Source: Pseudomonadota bacterium (GTDB taxonomy: Bacteria; Pseudomonadota; Gammaproteobacteria; Halothiobacillales; Halothiobacillaceae). From it: 60,820 nucleotides of DNA. The notes beneath the pieces were generated by a model that did not search any database, had not been told where the DNA came from, and was given only the letters and a program-made list of their open reading frames with translations. The DNA is taken from the NCBI GenBank assembly GCA_021795795.1, contig JAJYPA010000007.1, positions 1 through 60,820 of the forward strand. The letters run 5' to 3'. Each line of letters begins with the position of its first letter. Within the stretch, counting starts at the first letter, position 1. The translations under genes were made by a program, and so were the position numbers. Shown here one piece after another: positions 17,779 to 26,794 of the stretch.

Positions 17779-20700
17779 TGAGGCAACTCCAGCGTGACCA
17801 GCGTTTGCCCCATCTGCACGAGTTGCCCCGGCGTACAGGCACATTGTGCGATCACGCCATCGTGCGGAGCCTCGATCGCGAATTCCATTTTCATGGCCTC
17901 GATGATGGCCACGACCTGCCCGGTCTGCACGGCTTCACCCGGCTCGACCAGGAGCTTCCAGACATTGCCGCTGATGGTCGCTGCAATCGGCTCGCCTTCG
18001 ATTTGTGTTTCGGTAACTACGACTTCACGCGTGTTCAGGCTGCCATCGTCATCCTGCCAGCGGCTGACTTCGAGTTCATAGGCGATGGCCTGACGAGCCT
18101 GAAAATCCGCTATAGAGTCCTGATTCGCCGCAAGGAACGCTTCATGTTCATCAAGCCAGAAGACGACTTCTTCGGTTTTGACGTCGAGCGTGCCGGCCGC
18201 AAATTCGGCCCTGAGCCGGAGCAGTTCGGGCTCGCTGACCGGATAAAACCGCACCTGATCGAAGAAGCGCAGCAGCCAGGGTTTACCCGCCTCAAAACTC
18301 GGATGAGCGGGGCGACGGTTCCATATGGGCAATGTGCGGCCAACTAATTGATAGCCGCCGGGTGAATCCATGCCATAAATGCACATGTAGACACCGCCGA
18401 TACCCACCGTGCCTTCTGCCGTGTAGGTGCGTGCCGGATTGTATTTGGAGGTGAGCAGCCGATGCCGTGGATCGAGTGGAACGGCGCAAGGCGCACCGAG
18501 GTAGACATCGCCTAGGCCCAACACCATGTAGGAAGCGGCATAAACGGTGTCCATGACTGCCTTGATGTCCGGCAGGCCATTGATGCGACGAATGAATTCG
18601 CTGTTGCTCGGTAGCCAGGGCGCCGTGTCGCGAACCGATTGGCGGTAGCGAGCCACGGCATCGAGTGTGGCACTGTCTTCAAAGGCCATCGGCAAGTGAA
18701 CGATCCGCGAAGCCACCGACAATTCACGTACATCGACCAGATGATTGTTGATGCTCGTCAACCGGGCAACCAACTCATCCTGAGGGATACGCTTGGGCTC
18801 ATACCGGATCTGGAGCGAACGAACGCCCGGAGAGCATTCGAGAATGCCGGGTACCGGATCGGTTTCCAGACTTTGCATGAGGGCGTGAACTCGCAGCCGC
18901 AGCGTGAGATCAAGGACGTTCTCGCCATATTCGAGCAGCAGATAGCCATCACCGGCTTGCCGGATAGTGAGCCGTGGAAGATCACCGGAGGCGGGGCTAT
19001 CCAGAAGCACGCAATGGCCGAGGTGCGGAGCCAAAGACATGGTTTTGTTCGGTGCTTGCAGCGTTTCGATGGCTGCATCCTGCGCGAGTTCGAGCGCACG
19101 CGCCTGTGCATAGCTGATGGGTACGAACCGAATGGTATCGCCGGGCTTGAGTTGTCCGACCTTCCATAATTCGGCACGTACGATGGTGGCCGGGCAGACA
19201 AACCCGCCCAGACTCGGGCCGTCACGGGTCAAAATGACCGGCATGTCGCCGGTGAAGTTGATCGAGCCGACGGCATATTCCGTATCGTGGATATTCGAAG
19301 GATGCAGGCCGGCTTCGCCACCGTCGCTGCGCGCCCAACTGAGTTTGGGGCCCGACAGGCGAATACCCAAGCGGTTGCTGTTGTAATGCACGGCCCAGTC
19401 GGTGGCGAAAAATTTATCGATGGCCTCGGGCATGAAGTAATCCGGCGCTCCGTGCGGTCCATAGAGCACACCGATTTCCCAGTGATTGGTGTATTCGGGT
19501 ATCAGGCTCGCATCGGCCACTTTTGGCGCGAATGCCGCCGGTGCCGTACCCATGGGCAGAATATCGCCGACCTGCAGAATACGTCCGGCATGCCCGCCCA
19601 TTTTGCCGAGTGCGAAGGTTGAACGGTTGCCCAGATACTCGGGCACGTCGATGCCGCCCCGAATGGCCAGATACACGCGAGCGCCGGTCTGAACCTGTCC
19701 GATGCTTAAAGTTTGCCCGGCTTCGATGGCGATGGGACGACCGGCCTGGACGTTCTGATCATCCAGAAGAATGTCGGCTACCGCGCCCGTAATGGCGACC
19801 ATGCTGTCCTTGTGGAATTTGAGCGAGGGCCCCACCAGCGTGCATTCCAGCCCAGCCATTTCCGGCGTATTACCAACGATCCGGTTTGCCAGACGCAAGG
19901 CATAGTCATCCATGGGCCCGGAGGGCGGTACACCGATATGCCACAAACCGAGTCGCCCGGGGTATTCCTGCACGGTGGTATAGGTGCCCGGCTTGATGAC
20001 CTCAATGGCAGGCGGTTGATAGGCACCGGCTGCAAGATAATGGTCGATGCTGCCGGTGCTGTGGGTGCCCGCCACAAAATCCGGCAGGGAAAGCAGGTCG
20101 CGTAGAAACGGCAGATTAGTCGAAATGCCATCAAAACGCGTTTTGGCAAGTGCTTCGGCCAGATTCGACAGCGCTTTGCTGCGCGTCTCGCCCGTAACGA
20201 TAATCTTGGCGAGCATCGGATCGAACTGAGCGGGCACCGTGGTGCTGGTTTCAACCCAGGTATCCACACGGACGAAAGCATCATCGGGCAGAGTTACATT
20301 GCTGAGTTGGCCGGGTGCTGGCTGGAAGTGCCGCAGCGGTTCTTCGGCATAGACGCGCGCTTCTATGGCATGACCATGCGGGGTAGGGGCGCTCAGTTCA
20401 AAGGGCACACCGGCGGCCAGCGATACCATCCATTCAATCAGATCGACGCCGGTGACTTCTTCGGTGATGGGGTGTTCAACCTGTAACCGGGTGTTGACCT
20501 CAAGAAAATAGAATTCATCGCGCGGTGCGTCGTAGATGTACTCGACCGTACCGGCCGATTGATAGGCGATAGATTCACCCAGTCGCTCGGCCGATGCCAG
20601 CAGTGCCGCTCGTGTAGCGGGTGGCAGATTTGGTGCTGGTGTTTCCTCGATGACTTTTTGATTTCGTCGCTGCAGGGAACAATCCCGTTCGCCCAAGGCG

Positions 20701-21401
20701 ACAACACGCCCTTTGCCATCGCCGAAGATCTGCACTTCAACGTGGCGGGCATGGTCGATAAACCGCTCCACGAAGACGCCACCATCACCAAAGAAGCGTG
20801 CCCCCATACCAGCCACGGCTTCGAACGCTTCGATCAGCGCCGGTTCATCCGCGCAGCGTTTCAGGCCGATACCGCCGCCGCCTGCGGTGCTTTTGAGCAT
20901 GATCGGATAACCGATCCGTTCGGCTTCCTGCAATGCTGCCTGCAAATCCTTGAGCAGGGCGCTGCCCGGCGCGAGTGGCACGTTGGCAGCCTCAGCCAGT
21001 TCGCGGGCACGGTGCTTCAATCCGAATTCGCGTAATTGAGCAGGAGTAGGGCCAATGAACACAATGCCTTCATGAATACAGCGTTCAGCGAAATCGGCAT
21101 TTTCAGAGAGGAAACCATAGCCGGGAATAATGGCCTGAACACCGTGTGCCTTGGCGAGTTCAAGAATTTTTTCGGCCTGAAGGTAGCTTTCTGCCGCCGT
21201 TTGGCCACCCAGCGCAATCGCTTCATCACAGGCACGGATATGCGGACTGTCGGCGTCCGAATCACTGTAAATGGCGACGGAGGTGACACCCATCTTTTTC
21301 AGGGTGCGCGCAATCCGCACCACGATCTCGCCCCGATTGGCGATCAGAATCTTGCCAAAAATCTTGTTTGGCATCATGTTGGGTACGGGAGCTTCAGGCA
21401 T
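17775..21401 (-). CDS. uca: urea carboxylase (biotin-dependent)
   Basis: Carboxylates urea to allophanate using ATP and bicarbonate. About 1208 aa in the usual order: biotin carboxylase (residues about 10-465; ILIANRGEIVVRIARTLKKMG, ATP-grasp GGGGIGLKRC, EVNTRLQVEHPITEEVTGVD), then KipA/KipI-like carboxyltransferase domains (PPSGPMDDYALRLANRIVGN; later DIKAVMDTVYAASYMVLG), and a C-terminal biotinyl domain with the lysine in EAMKMEF. ATG 21401 is chosen for the AAGGA site 7 bases upstream; it overlaps the end of the allophanate hydrolase gene by 8 bp. Some relatives act on guanidine, but those sit with carboxyguanidine deiminase genes and a guanidine riboswitch, neither of which is seen here. 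Confidence 0.92.
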   Translation of the reverse strand: MPEAPVPNMMPNKIFGKILIANRGEIVVRIARTLKKMGVTSVAIYSDSDADSPHIRACDEAIALGGQTAAESYLQAEKILELAKAHGVQAIIPGYGFLSENADFAERCIHEGIVFIGPTPAQLREFGLKHRARELAEAANVPLAPGSALLKDLQAALQEAERIGYPIMLKSTAGGGGIGLKRCADEPALIEAFEAVAGMGARFFGDGGVFVERFIDHARHVEVQIFGDGKGRVVALGERDCSLQRRNQKVIEETPAPNLPPATRAALLASAERLGESIAYQSAGTVEYIYDAPRDEFYFLEVNTRLQVEHPITEEVTGVDLIEWMVSLAAGVPFELSAPTPHGHAIEARVYAEEPLRHFQPAPGQLSNVTLPDDAFVRVDTWVETSTTVPAQFDPMLAKIIVTGETRSKALSNLAEALAKTRFDGISTNLPFLRDLLSLPDFVAGTHSTGSIDHYLAAGAYQPPAIEVIKPGTYTTVQEYPGRLGLWHIGVPPSGPMDDYALRLANRIVGNTPEMAGLECTLVGPSLKFHKDSMVAITGAVADILLDDQNVQAGRPIAIEAGQTLSIGQVQTGARVYLAIRGGIDVPEYLGNRSTFALGKMGGHAGRILQVGDILPMGTAPAAFAPKVADASLIPEYTNHWEIGVLYGPHGAPDYFMPEAIDKFFATDWAVHYNSNRLGIRLSGPKLSWARSDGGEAGLHPSNIHDTEYAVGSINFTGDMPVILTRDGPSLGGFVCPATIVRAELWKVGQLKPGDTIRFVPISYAQARALELAQDAAIETLQAPNKTMSLAPHLGHCVLLDSPASGDLPRLTIRQAGDGYLLLEYGENVLDLTLRLRVHALMQSLETDPVPGILECSPGVRSLQIRYEPKRIPQDELVARLTSINNHLVDVRELSVASRIVHLPMAFEDSATLDAVARYRQSVRDTAPWLPSNSEFIRRINGLPDIKAVMDTVYAASYMVLGLGDVYLGAPCAVPLDPRHRLLTSKYNPARTYTAEGTVGIGGVYMCIYGMDSPGGYQLVGRTLPIWNRRPAHPSFEAGKPWLLRFFDQVRFYPVSEPELLRLRAEFAAGTLDVKTEEVVFWLDEHEAFLAANQDSIADFQARQAIAYELEVSRWQDDDGSLNTREVVVTETQIEGEPIAATISGNVWKLLVEPGEAVQTGQVVAIIEAMKMEFAIEAPHDGVIAQCACTPGQLVQMGQTLVTLELPQ

Positions 21402-23217
21402 GGGTAATTCCTTTTGGTTGCGGGGCAAGTGGCGTGGATTGACGTGAGGCGATATAGGCACGCCAGCCGCCGAATTCCGTTACGTCTTGCGCGTCGTGTA
21501 GGGCCCGCGGCTCACAGATGAACCCGGTCACCAGGCGGCCATCGGCAAGCGTGAGTGTTCCGAGGCCCAGCGGTGGTGGGATTTCCTGAATAAAGTCGGC
21601 TAATGCGGTGCGGGGCAATGCCCAGACTTCAACGATAATTTTTGCACCATCCTGATCGAAAACCAGCCCCGGTTTCGGCGGGGTGGTGTTTGCAAGCGCG
21701 TACAATCGATAAGTTGCTGCCGTGGTTGTTTGTTCGAGCAGTCGACCACCCCGGCTGGTCAACTGATGATTCAGCGGCATGCCGGTCAGATGTGCACCCA
21801 CCACGGCAAGAGCGATTTCATCCCGTCGCGTCGTCATCGCTGCCGAGTCGTCCTGATTCAGCACCCTTGCGATTGAAGCCAGTTTGGCGTCAGCCCAGGC
21901 TTCCGCAATCAGGGTGACGCCGAAGGGCAACCCGTCGGAACGCCATCCCGCAGGAATAGCCAGCGCAGATAAATCCGCCAGATTGACGAAATTGGTATAA
22001 GTGCCCAATTCGGAATTGCGCTTGATCGGTTCGGCCAACATTGCTTCGATGGTTGGGTAGGTCGGGGCGGTGGGTACGATCAGGGCATCAAACGGGGCAA
22101 TGGCATCCTGAATTTGCCGTGTCAGTGCCGCGCGTTGGTATTCAGCGTTGAATGTATCCACGGCGGTGAATTTCTCGCCCGAGAAGATGATCTCCCGCAC
22201 CACCGGGTGGATGGCATCGGGTTGGGCTTTTGCGAAGTCGAAGATTGCGGCCAGTCGTTCGGCTACCCAGGGGCCGTTGTACAGCAAGGGCGCCAGGGCG
22301 AAGAAGGGTGCGGGATCAATTTCGGTCAGCGTGATGCCGCGCTCGGCCAGCACGGAAACGTATCGTTCCCAGGCGGCTTTCTGTTCGGAATCTCCAAACC
22401 ACTGCAAGCCACTGAAGGTTGCCAGTTTCAAACCTGGTGATGACAGCGGCTTGGTAGATGGTACGGTTCGGCGTGCATAAGGATCGTTGGCGTCGTAGGT
22501 GCCTGCGACAGCCAGAACCGCTTCGGCATCGGCAATACTGTTGGCAAAAATAGATACACAATCGAGGGTGCGACAGGCCGGTACCACTCCGCGGGTGCTG
22601 ATCAACCCCTTGGTCGGTTTCAGGCCGACTAAATCATTGCACCCGGCGGGCACACGGCCGGAGCCTGCGGTGTCCGTTCCCAGCGCAAAGGCGACTTCAC
22701 CCAAGGCCACAGACACGGCTGACCCTGCGCTCGAGCCACCGGAAATATAGGCCTCATTGAATACCGAATGGGGAATGCCATAAGGGGTCCGGGTGCCATT
22801 CAATCCGGTTGCAAACTGATCGAGATTGGTCTTGCCGATGCAAATCGCACCAGCCGCCCTGAGCTGTGCAACCACAAACGCATCGGTTTCAGGGGTGAAG
22901 GCAAATTCGGGACAGCCAGCGGTGGTGGGCATACCTGCTACATCGATGTTGTCCTTGGCCGCGAAGGGGACACCGTACAACGGCAAGTCCTTGGGTGAAG
23001 CTGATTTGAGTGCCTTGATCTGTTTTTGCAGATCGTCAGGATCGGTAAGATAAATCCATTGCGGCGCATCGCCTGCTTGCCATGCTGCGAACAGGTTCTT
23101 CTGCTGAGTGATCAGATCGGCTTGCGCCTGCTCAGCCTGTTGTTTCCACCGCATCAACCAATCACCAATACTGTGCCTGGTTATCTTGTGATCCGCTTTG
23201 CCTATGCCCTCGACCAT
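21394..23217 (-). CDS. atzF: allophanate hydrolase
   Basis: Splits allophanate to two ammonia and two CO2, completing urea breakdown without a nickel urease. The 607-aa protein has an N-terminal amidase-signature domain with catalytic Lys88 (VPFAAKDN), cis-Ser near 162-163 (GGSSAGS) and nucleophile Ser186 (TDTAGSGRVP), and the typical C-terminal domain from about residue 470 (HLTGMPLNHQLTSRGGRL; KIIVEVWALP). The ATG at 23217 has AGAAGG upstream; earlier in-frame ATGs lack one. First gene of the minus-strand urea operon, with the candidate promoter and operator 26-56 bp upstream. Confidence 0.92.
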   Translation of the reverse strand: MVEGIGKADHKITRHSIGDWLMRWKQQAEQAQADLITQQKNLFAAWQAGDAPQWIYLTDPDDLQKQIKALKSASPKDLPLYGVPFAAKDNIDVAGMPTTAGCPEFAFTPETDAFVVAQLRAAGAICIGKTNLDQFATGLNGTRTPYGIPHSVFNEAYISGGSSAGSAVSVALGEVAFALGTDTAGSGRVPAGCNDLVGLKPTKGLISTRGVVPACRTLDCVSIFANSIADAEAVLAVAGTYDANDPYARRTVPSTKPLSSPGLKLATFSGLQWFGDSEQKAAWERYVSVLAERGITLTEIDPAPFFALAPLLYNGPWVAERLAAIFDFAKAQPDAIHPVVREIIFSGEKFTAVDTFNAEYQRAALTRQIQDAIAPFDALIVPTAPTYPTIEAMLAEPIKRNSELGTYTNFVNLADLSALAIPAGWRSDGLPFGVTLIAEAWADAKLASIARVLNQDDSAAMTTRRDEIALAVVGAHLTGMPLNHQLTSRGGRLLEQTTTAATYRLYALANTTPPKPGLVFDQDGAKIIVEVWALPRTALADFIQEIPPPLGLGTLTLADGRLVTGFICEPRALHDAQDVTEFGGWRAYIASRQSTPLAPQPKGITHA

Positions 23218-23242
23218 GTCGTCTACCTTCTTGAATATCATC

Positions 23243-23252
23243 TGGTATACAA
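23243..23252. promoter_or_regulatory. candidate GntR (FCD) operator
   Basis: TGGTATACAA (TTGTATACCA on the minus strand) has a perfect GTATAC core and closely resembles TTGTATACAA-type sites bound by FCD-family GntR proteins. It overlaps the predicted transcription start (about 23247) of the sigma-54-like promoter, a position suited to repression by the GntR protein encoded in the same operon. No second copy was seen in the cluster. Confidence 0.45.
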
Positions 23253-23257
23253 GACAT

Positions 23258-23273
23258 AGCGACAACGATGCCA
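23258..23273 (-). promoter_or_regulatory. weak sigma-54-like promoter of the urea operon
   Basis: TGGCAT-N5-TCGCT keeps the invariant GG and GC at the correct 10-bp spacing, with two departures from TGGCAC-N5-TTGCW. It lies 41 bp upstream of the allophanate hydrolase start, and nitrogen control of this operon would be natural. It is clearly weaker than the two matches between nirB and nrtA. Confidence 0.4.
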
Positions 23274-23457
23274 ACTACACAAATCCATTTATAATCAACT
23301 GGATAATGTATTGTTAGGCAATGAGAAACTATTGGTTTTGCACTCTTGTGAGGCAAAATTCTTAGCGGGACGAATAAATTTGGTGCGTCTGTGGCTGTAG
23401 AAGTTTTCGAGTAAATCAATGGCGCTGATTACACGATGCACATTACGTTTTGACAGC

Positions 23458-24306
23458 TCAATGCATCGCCATTGACCGGTTCAGATACTCCGATAACGCG
23501 TCGACCAGAGGTTTCATGAAATACCGCTCTTCGGGCATCACATCGACCCGCACACCCTGTTCGCGCAGGTAATCCGCCATGACCGGACCAATAGCCGCAA
23601 TATGGGTCAGCCCTAGTCCGGTGGTCAGTTCGTCTTGTTTGCCATACTTTTCAGCAACCGACTGCATGCGTTTGAACTGTGGCTGACTGGTGAAGGCAAG
23701 CGCATCGATTTTCCCTTGGGCCATGTCATGAATCAGATCGGCAACGGCTGCAGCTTCGGATTCGCTCGCGTAGATATAGGGTGCAACGGCAGCTGATTGT
23801 CGCCCCAGTGCGGCGATGGCCTGGATGAGCGGGCGATTCGGTTCAGAACCATAGAGTACGACACCGATGCGTGGTCCGAGGTCGGCCATTTCCTGGAGTG
23901 TTTCGATCACGCCTTGAGAGGTCGGAATCTTCGCCTGAATTTGTGGGTGGATGTCCCATGCCTTCAGTGTGCGTCCCGGTTTGGGGCCGCGTGCAATCAA
24001 GCGTATACGTTTGAGTTTCTCGATGAAGGCCGCTTTGACTCCGAAGCGTTCCGCTGCTTCGATCAGTCGTCGGGCGCCTTCACCAGTTAGCAGGACGAGA
24101 TCACGAATAGTCGGATCAGCTATAAAGTTGGTCAGCCATTGATGGACGGCCTGTTGATCCGGTGTGTCGTGAATACTGACCAAGGGACAGCGTCGTACAG
24201 TTGCGCCACGACGTTCAAAGAGTGCTGCCAGCACATCAAGCTGACGAGATTCCGGAAGGGCAATACACCGTCCGGCGAAGGCGTCTTTGTCATATGTATC
24301 AGTCAT
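23458..24306 (-). CDS. HemD-family protein (uroporphyrinogen-III synthase-like)
   Basis: A 282-aa protein of the HemD fold, two alternating domains that close the linear tetrapyrrole to uroporphyrinogen III. Recognisable points are the N-terminal GRCIALPESRQLDVLAALFE, LVLLTGEGARRLIEAAE, and the C-terminal ALAFTSQPQFKRMQSVAEKYG and HIAAIGPVMADYLREQGVRVDVMPEE. The ATG 24306 is preceded by GGAGGG. Standing apart from hemC but beside cysG and the siroheme enzyme NirB, it likely boosts siroheme supply for nitrite reductase; a regulatory role has also been suggested for some relatives. Whether it is the cell's main HemD cannot be decided here. Confidence 0.78.
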   Translation of the reverse strand: MTDTYDKDAFAGRCIALPESRQLDVLAALFERRGATVRRCPLVSIHDTPDQQAVHQWLTNFIADPTIRDLVLLTGEGARRLIEAAERFGVKAAFIEKLKRIRLIARGPKPGRTLKAWDIHPQIQAKIPTSQGVIETLQEMADLGPRIGVVLYGSEPNRPLIQAIAALGRQSAAVAPYIYASESEAAAVADLIHDMAQGKIDALAFTSQPQFKRMQSVAEKYGKQDELTTGLGLTHIAAIGPVMADYLREQGVRVDVMPEERYFMKPLVDALSEYLNRSMAMH

Positions 24307-24391
24307 GGTGACTTCCCTCCAAATAGTGATGAGCCGTTTATCATGAGCGGGTTTATCGAACGTGAGTCCCACGACCCGCGAAGAGTTCAAC

Positions 24392-25225
24392 TTACAGTTG
24401 CAGTTCCCGGTAGGGAGCTGTTTTGTAGTGAGTGACAAACATCATCAGTCCCACGAAAAACAAGCCACCGACCAGATTGCCCAGCGCCGTCGGCAATTCG
24501 TTCCAGAGCAGGTAGTCAACAAAGGTGAAATCGCCGCCCATGATCAGCGCGAAGGGGAACAGGAACATGTTGACGACCGAGTGTTCGAAACCCATATAGA
24601 AGAACAGCATGATCGGCATCCACATCGCCCAGATCTTGCCGATGGCCGACGTGGAGAGCATGGCGGCGGCGACACCGGTTGCCACCATCCAGTTGCACAA
24701 AATGCCGCGGATGAAAATGGTGAACCAGCCCATGATGCCGTGCGATTCATAACCCAGCGTTCGTGCCATGCCGATATGCCCGACTTTCTCCGCGATCACG
24801 CCGCCGCCTGTCGTATAGCCGAAGGTGAGAACAAAAGAAATCATGAAGGCCACGGTCACAGCACCGACAAAGTTACCGATAAACACGAGTCCCCAGTTTC
24901 GCAGCACCTGCTTCACGGTGACACCCGGGCGTTTGTCCAGCAACGCGAGCGGCACCAGCATGAAAACGCCGGTCAGAAGATCGAAGCCCAGCAGGTACAG
25001 CAGAATGAATCCGACCGGGAAAAGTACAGCACCCATCAACGGTGAGCCCGTTTGAATGCCCACGGTAATGGCGAATGCCGCGGCGAGGGCCAGAATGGCA
25101 CCGGCCATGTAGGCCCGAATCAGCGTGTCTCGAGTTGAAAGCAGGACTTTGGACTCCCCTGCATCGACCATCATTTTTGCCAGGTCTTTTGGCTTGACGT
25201 AATCGGTTGTCATATGTTCTGACAT
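24392..25225 (-). CDS. formate/nitrite transporter (FNT) family protein
   Basis: A pentameric channel of the FocA/NirC family, 277 aa with six spans. Family motifs include the N-terminal AGAILALAAAFAITVG, GFDLLTGVFMLVPLALLDKR, the NWGLVFIGNFVGAV segment and the GFEHSVVNMFLFP motif with the central pore histidine. An AGAGGAA site precedes the ATG. Located between cysG and the HemD-like gene in the nitrite-assimilation block, nitrite (NirC-type) is the likely substrate; uptake or export cannot be separated by sequence. Confidence 0.87.
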   Translation of the reverse strand: MSEHMTTDYVKPKDLAKMMVDAGESKVLLSTRDTLIRAYMAGAILALAAAFAITVGIQTGSPLMGAVLFPVGFILLYLLGFDLLTGVFMLVPLALLDKRPGVTVKQVLRNWGLVFIGNFVGAVTVAFMISFVLTFGYTTGGGVIAEKVGHIGMARTLGYESHGIMGWFTIFIRGILCNWMVATGVAAAMLSTSAIGKIWAMWMPIMLFFYMGFEHSVVNMFLFPFALIMGGDFTFVDYLLWNELPTALGNLVGGLFFVGLMMFVTHYKTAPYRELQL

Positions 25226-25335
25226 GATGTGTTCCTCTGATCAATTAAAGTGACTTTTGTCTCATTATCGATATTTGTTAGAGAGTGGATTCTCAGTGGC
25301 ACAAATCCCCCGCGAATGGTTTGAAAGAAAAGTGT

Positions 25336-26790
25336 TCATGCCGCAGCCTGTATGCGTTGGGTGGATGCACGATTGACGTCTGGCCCCGGCAGGAAGCTCG
25401 GATCGGCTTCGGCAGAGCCTTCAAACCACGACAACGTGTCATGCAGACGCACAACCTCGCCGACGATCAACAGCGAAGGCGATTGCGCTCCGGCAATTCG
25501 GTCGGCCAGCGTCGCAATCGTTCCGGTATAAACCTTTTGGCGTGCCGTGGTGCCGTGTTCGACCAGTGCAGCGGGGTAATCTGCGGGCAGGCCATGGGCT
25601 TGTAATTGGCTGCAAATTTCAGCAGTGGCAGTCAGCCCCATGTAAAAAACCAGCGTCTCTCGGCCATGCGCAAGATGCGCCCAATCCAGACTGAGTTGGC
25701 CGTCCTTGGTGTGCCCAGTGATGAAACGTACGGACTGCGCATAATCGCGATGCGTGAGCGGAATCCCGGCATACGAGGCGCACCCGCTAGCGGCGGTAAT
25801 GCCTGGCACAACTTCGTACGGAATGCCCGCCGCGGCCAGTGTCTGAATTTCTTCACCGCCACGTCCGAAAATAAAGGGGTCACCACCCTTGAGCCGCGCC
25901 ACGATTTTGCCTTGCTGCGCCAACTCGACCAGCAATTGCGAGATCTGCTCCTGCGGCACGCTGTGCGTATCGCGGCATTTACCGACATAACGGCGATCCG
26001 CATCCCGGCGCGCCAGCTCGACAATGGCGGGTGCCACCAGCCGGTCATAAATAACCACATCGGCTTCCTGCAGGCGCTGCAACGCGCGAAATGTCATCAA
26101 ATCCGGCTCGCCCGGGCCGGCGCCAATCAGATACACCCGGCCTTGCGTCGGCGTCGCGGCGTCTTTTTGCAGCGTTTGTTCGAATAAGCGATCGGCTTCG
26201 TCGGTTTTGCCCCTTGCCAGCGTGCTCGGTAACAAGCCAGTCAGGATTTTTTCCCAGAACAACCGACGATCACCCACCTGGGGTAACGCCGCTTGCACGG
26301 CGGCACGGCGCACACCCATAAATGCTGCGAGTTTGCCAATGCTGTGCGGCAGGAGCGTTTCGATTTTTGCGCGAATCCAACGCGCCAACACCGGGCTTTT
26401 GCCCGCGCTTGAAACGGCCACGGTGATCGGGTCGCGATCGATGATGGCCGGCACGATGAAACTGCACAGTTCGGGGCTATCGACCACATTCACCGGAATA
26501 TGTCGCGCTTGTGCGGCGGCGGCCACGGCCGCATTGACGGCCTCGTCGTCGGTGGCAGAAATCACCAGACCACAGCCATCGAGATGTTGGGGTTCAAAGG
26601 TTGACTGGATGTAGGAAATGCACGAACCGTCGATGAGCGCACGAATTTCCTCACTGCACTGCGGCGATACGACGCGAACGGTCGCACCGGCCGACTTCAA
26701 CAGGGCGAGCTTGCGAGCGGCCACTTCACCAGCACCCACGAGCAGGCAGGTTTGCTGCTGAACATCGAGAAAAATCGGCAAGTAACGCAT
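25336..26790 (-). CDS. cysG: siroheme synthase CysG (bifunctional/trifunctional)
   Basis: Makes siroheme from uroporphyrinogen III for NirB (and sulfite reductases). About 484 aa: an N-terminal dehydrogenase/ferrochelatase domain (residues 1-210; nucleotide motif LLVGAGEVAARK near 17-28, SATDDEAVN) and a C-terminal SAM-dependent methyltransferase (VYLIGAGPGEPDLMTFRALQ, KGGDPFIFGRGGEE, PGITAASGCASYAGIPLTHR). ATG 26790 follows a GAGG site inside the end of nasA, 4 bp after its stop; this also matches the standard MRYLPIFLD start. It is the fourth gene of nirB-nirD-nasA-cysG. Confidence 0.95.
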   Translation of the reverse strand: MRYLPIFLDVQQQTCLLVGAGEVAARKLALLKSAGATVRVVSPQCSEEIRALIDGSCISYIQSTFEPQHLDGCGLVISATDDEAVNAAVAAAAQARHIPVNVVDSPELCSFIVPAIIDRDPITVAVSSAGKSPVLARWIRAKIETLLPHSIGKLAAFMGVRRAAVQAALPQVGDRRLFWEKILTGLLPSTLARGKTDEADRLFEQTLQKDAATPTQGRVYLIGAGPGEPDLMTFRALQRLQEADVVIYDRLVAPAIVELARRDADRRYVGKCRDTHSVPQEQISQLLVELAQQGKIVARLKGGDPFIFGRGGEEIQTLAAAGIPYEVVPGITAASGCASYAGIPLTHRDYAQSVRFITGHTKDGQLSLDWAHLAHGRETLVFYMGLTATAEICSQLQAHGLPADYPAALVEHGTTARQKVYTGTIATLADRIAGAQSPSLLIVGEVVRLHDTLSWFEGSAEADPSFLPGPDVNRASTQRIQAAA

Positions 26791-26794
26791 GATC

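Noticed and set aside
23275..23457. Possible IS3-like transposase tail on the minus strand (reads ...IDLLENFYSHRRTKF...)
   Set aside because: Only about 45 codons, no start, and the similarity is too weak; treated as the upstream region of the urea operon.
23218..23457. Guanidine riboswitch upstream of the urea carboxylase operon
   Set aside because: No matching conserved core was recognised, and carboxyguanidine deiminase genes are absent, so urea is the more likely substrate.
25226..25335. Sigma-54 promoter for the FNT gene (TGGCAC at about 25294 on plus; G-rich stretch on minus)
   Set aside because: The plus-strand match points away from the gene and lacks the GC element; on the minus strand the GG to GC spacing is 9, not 10.
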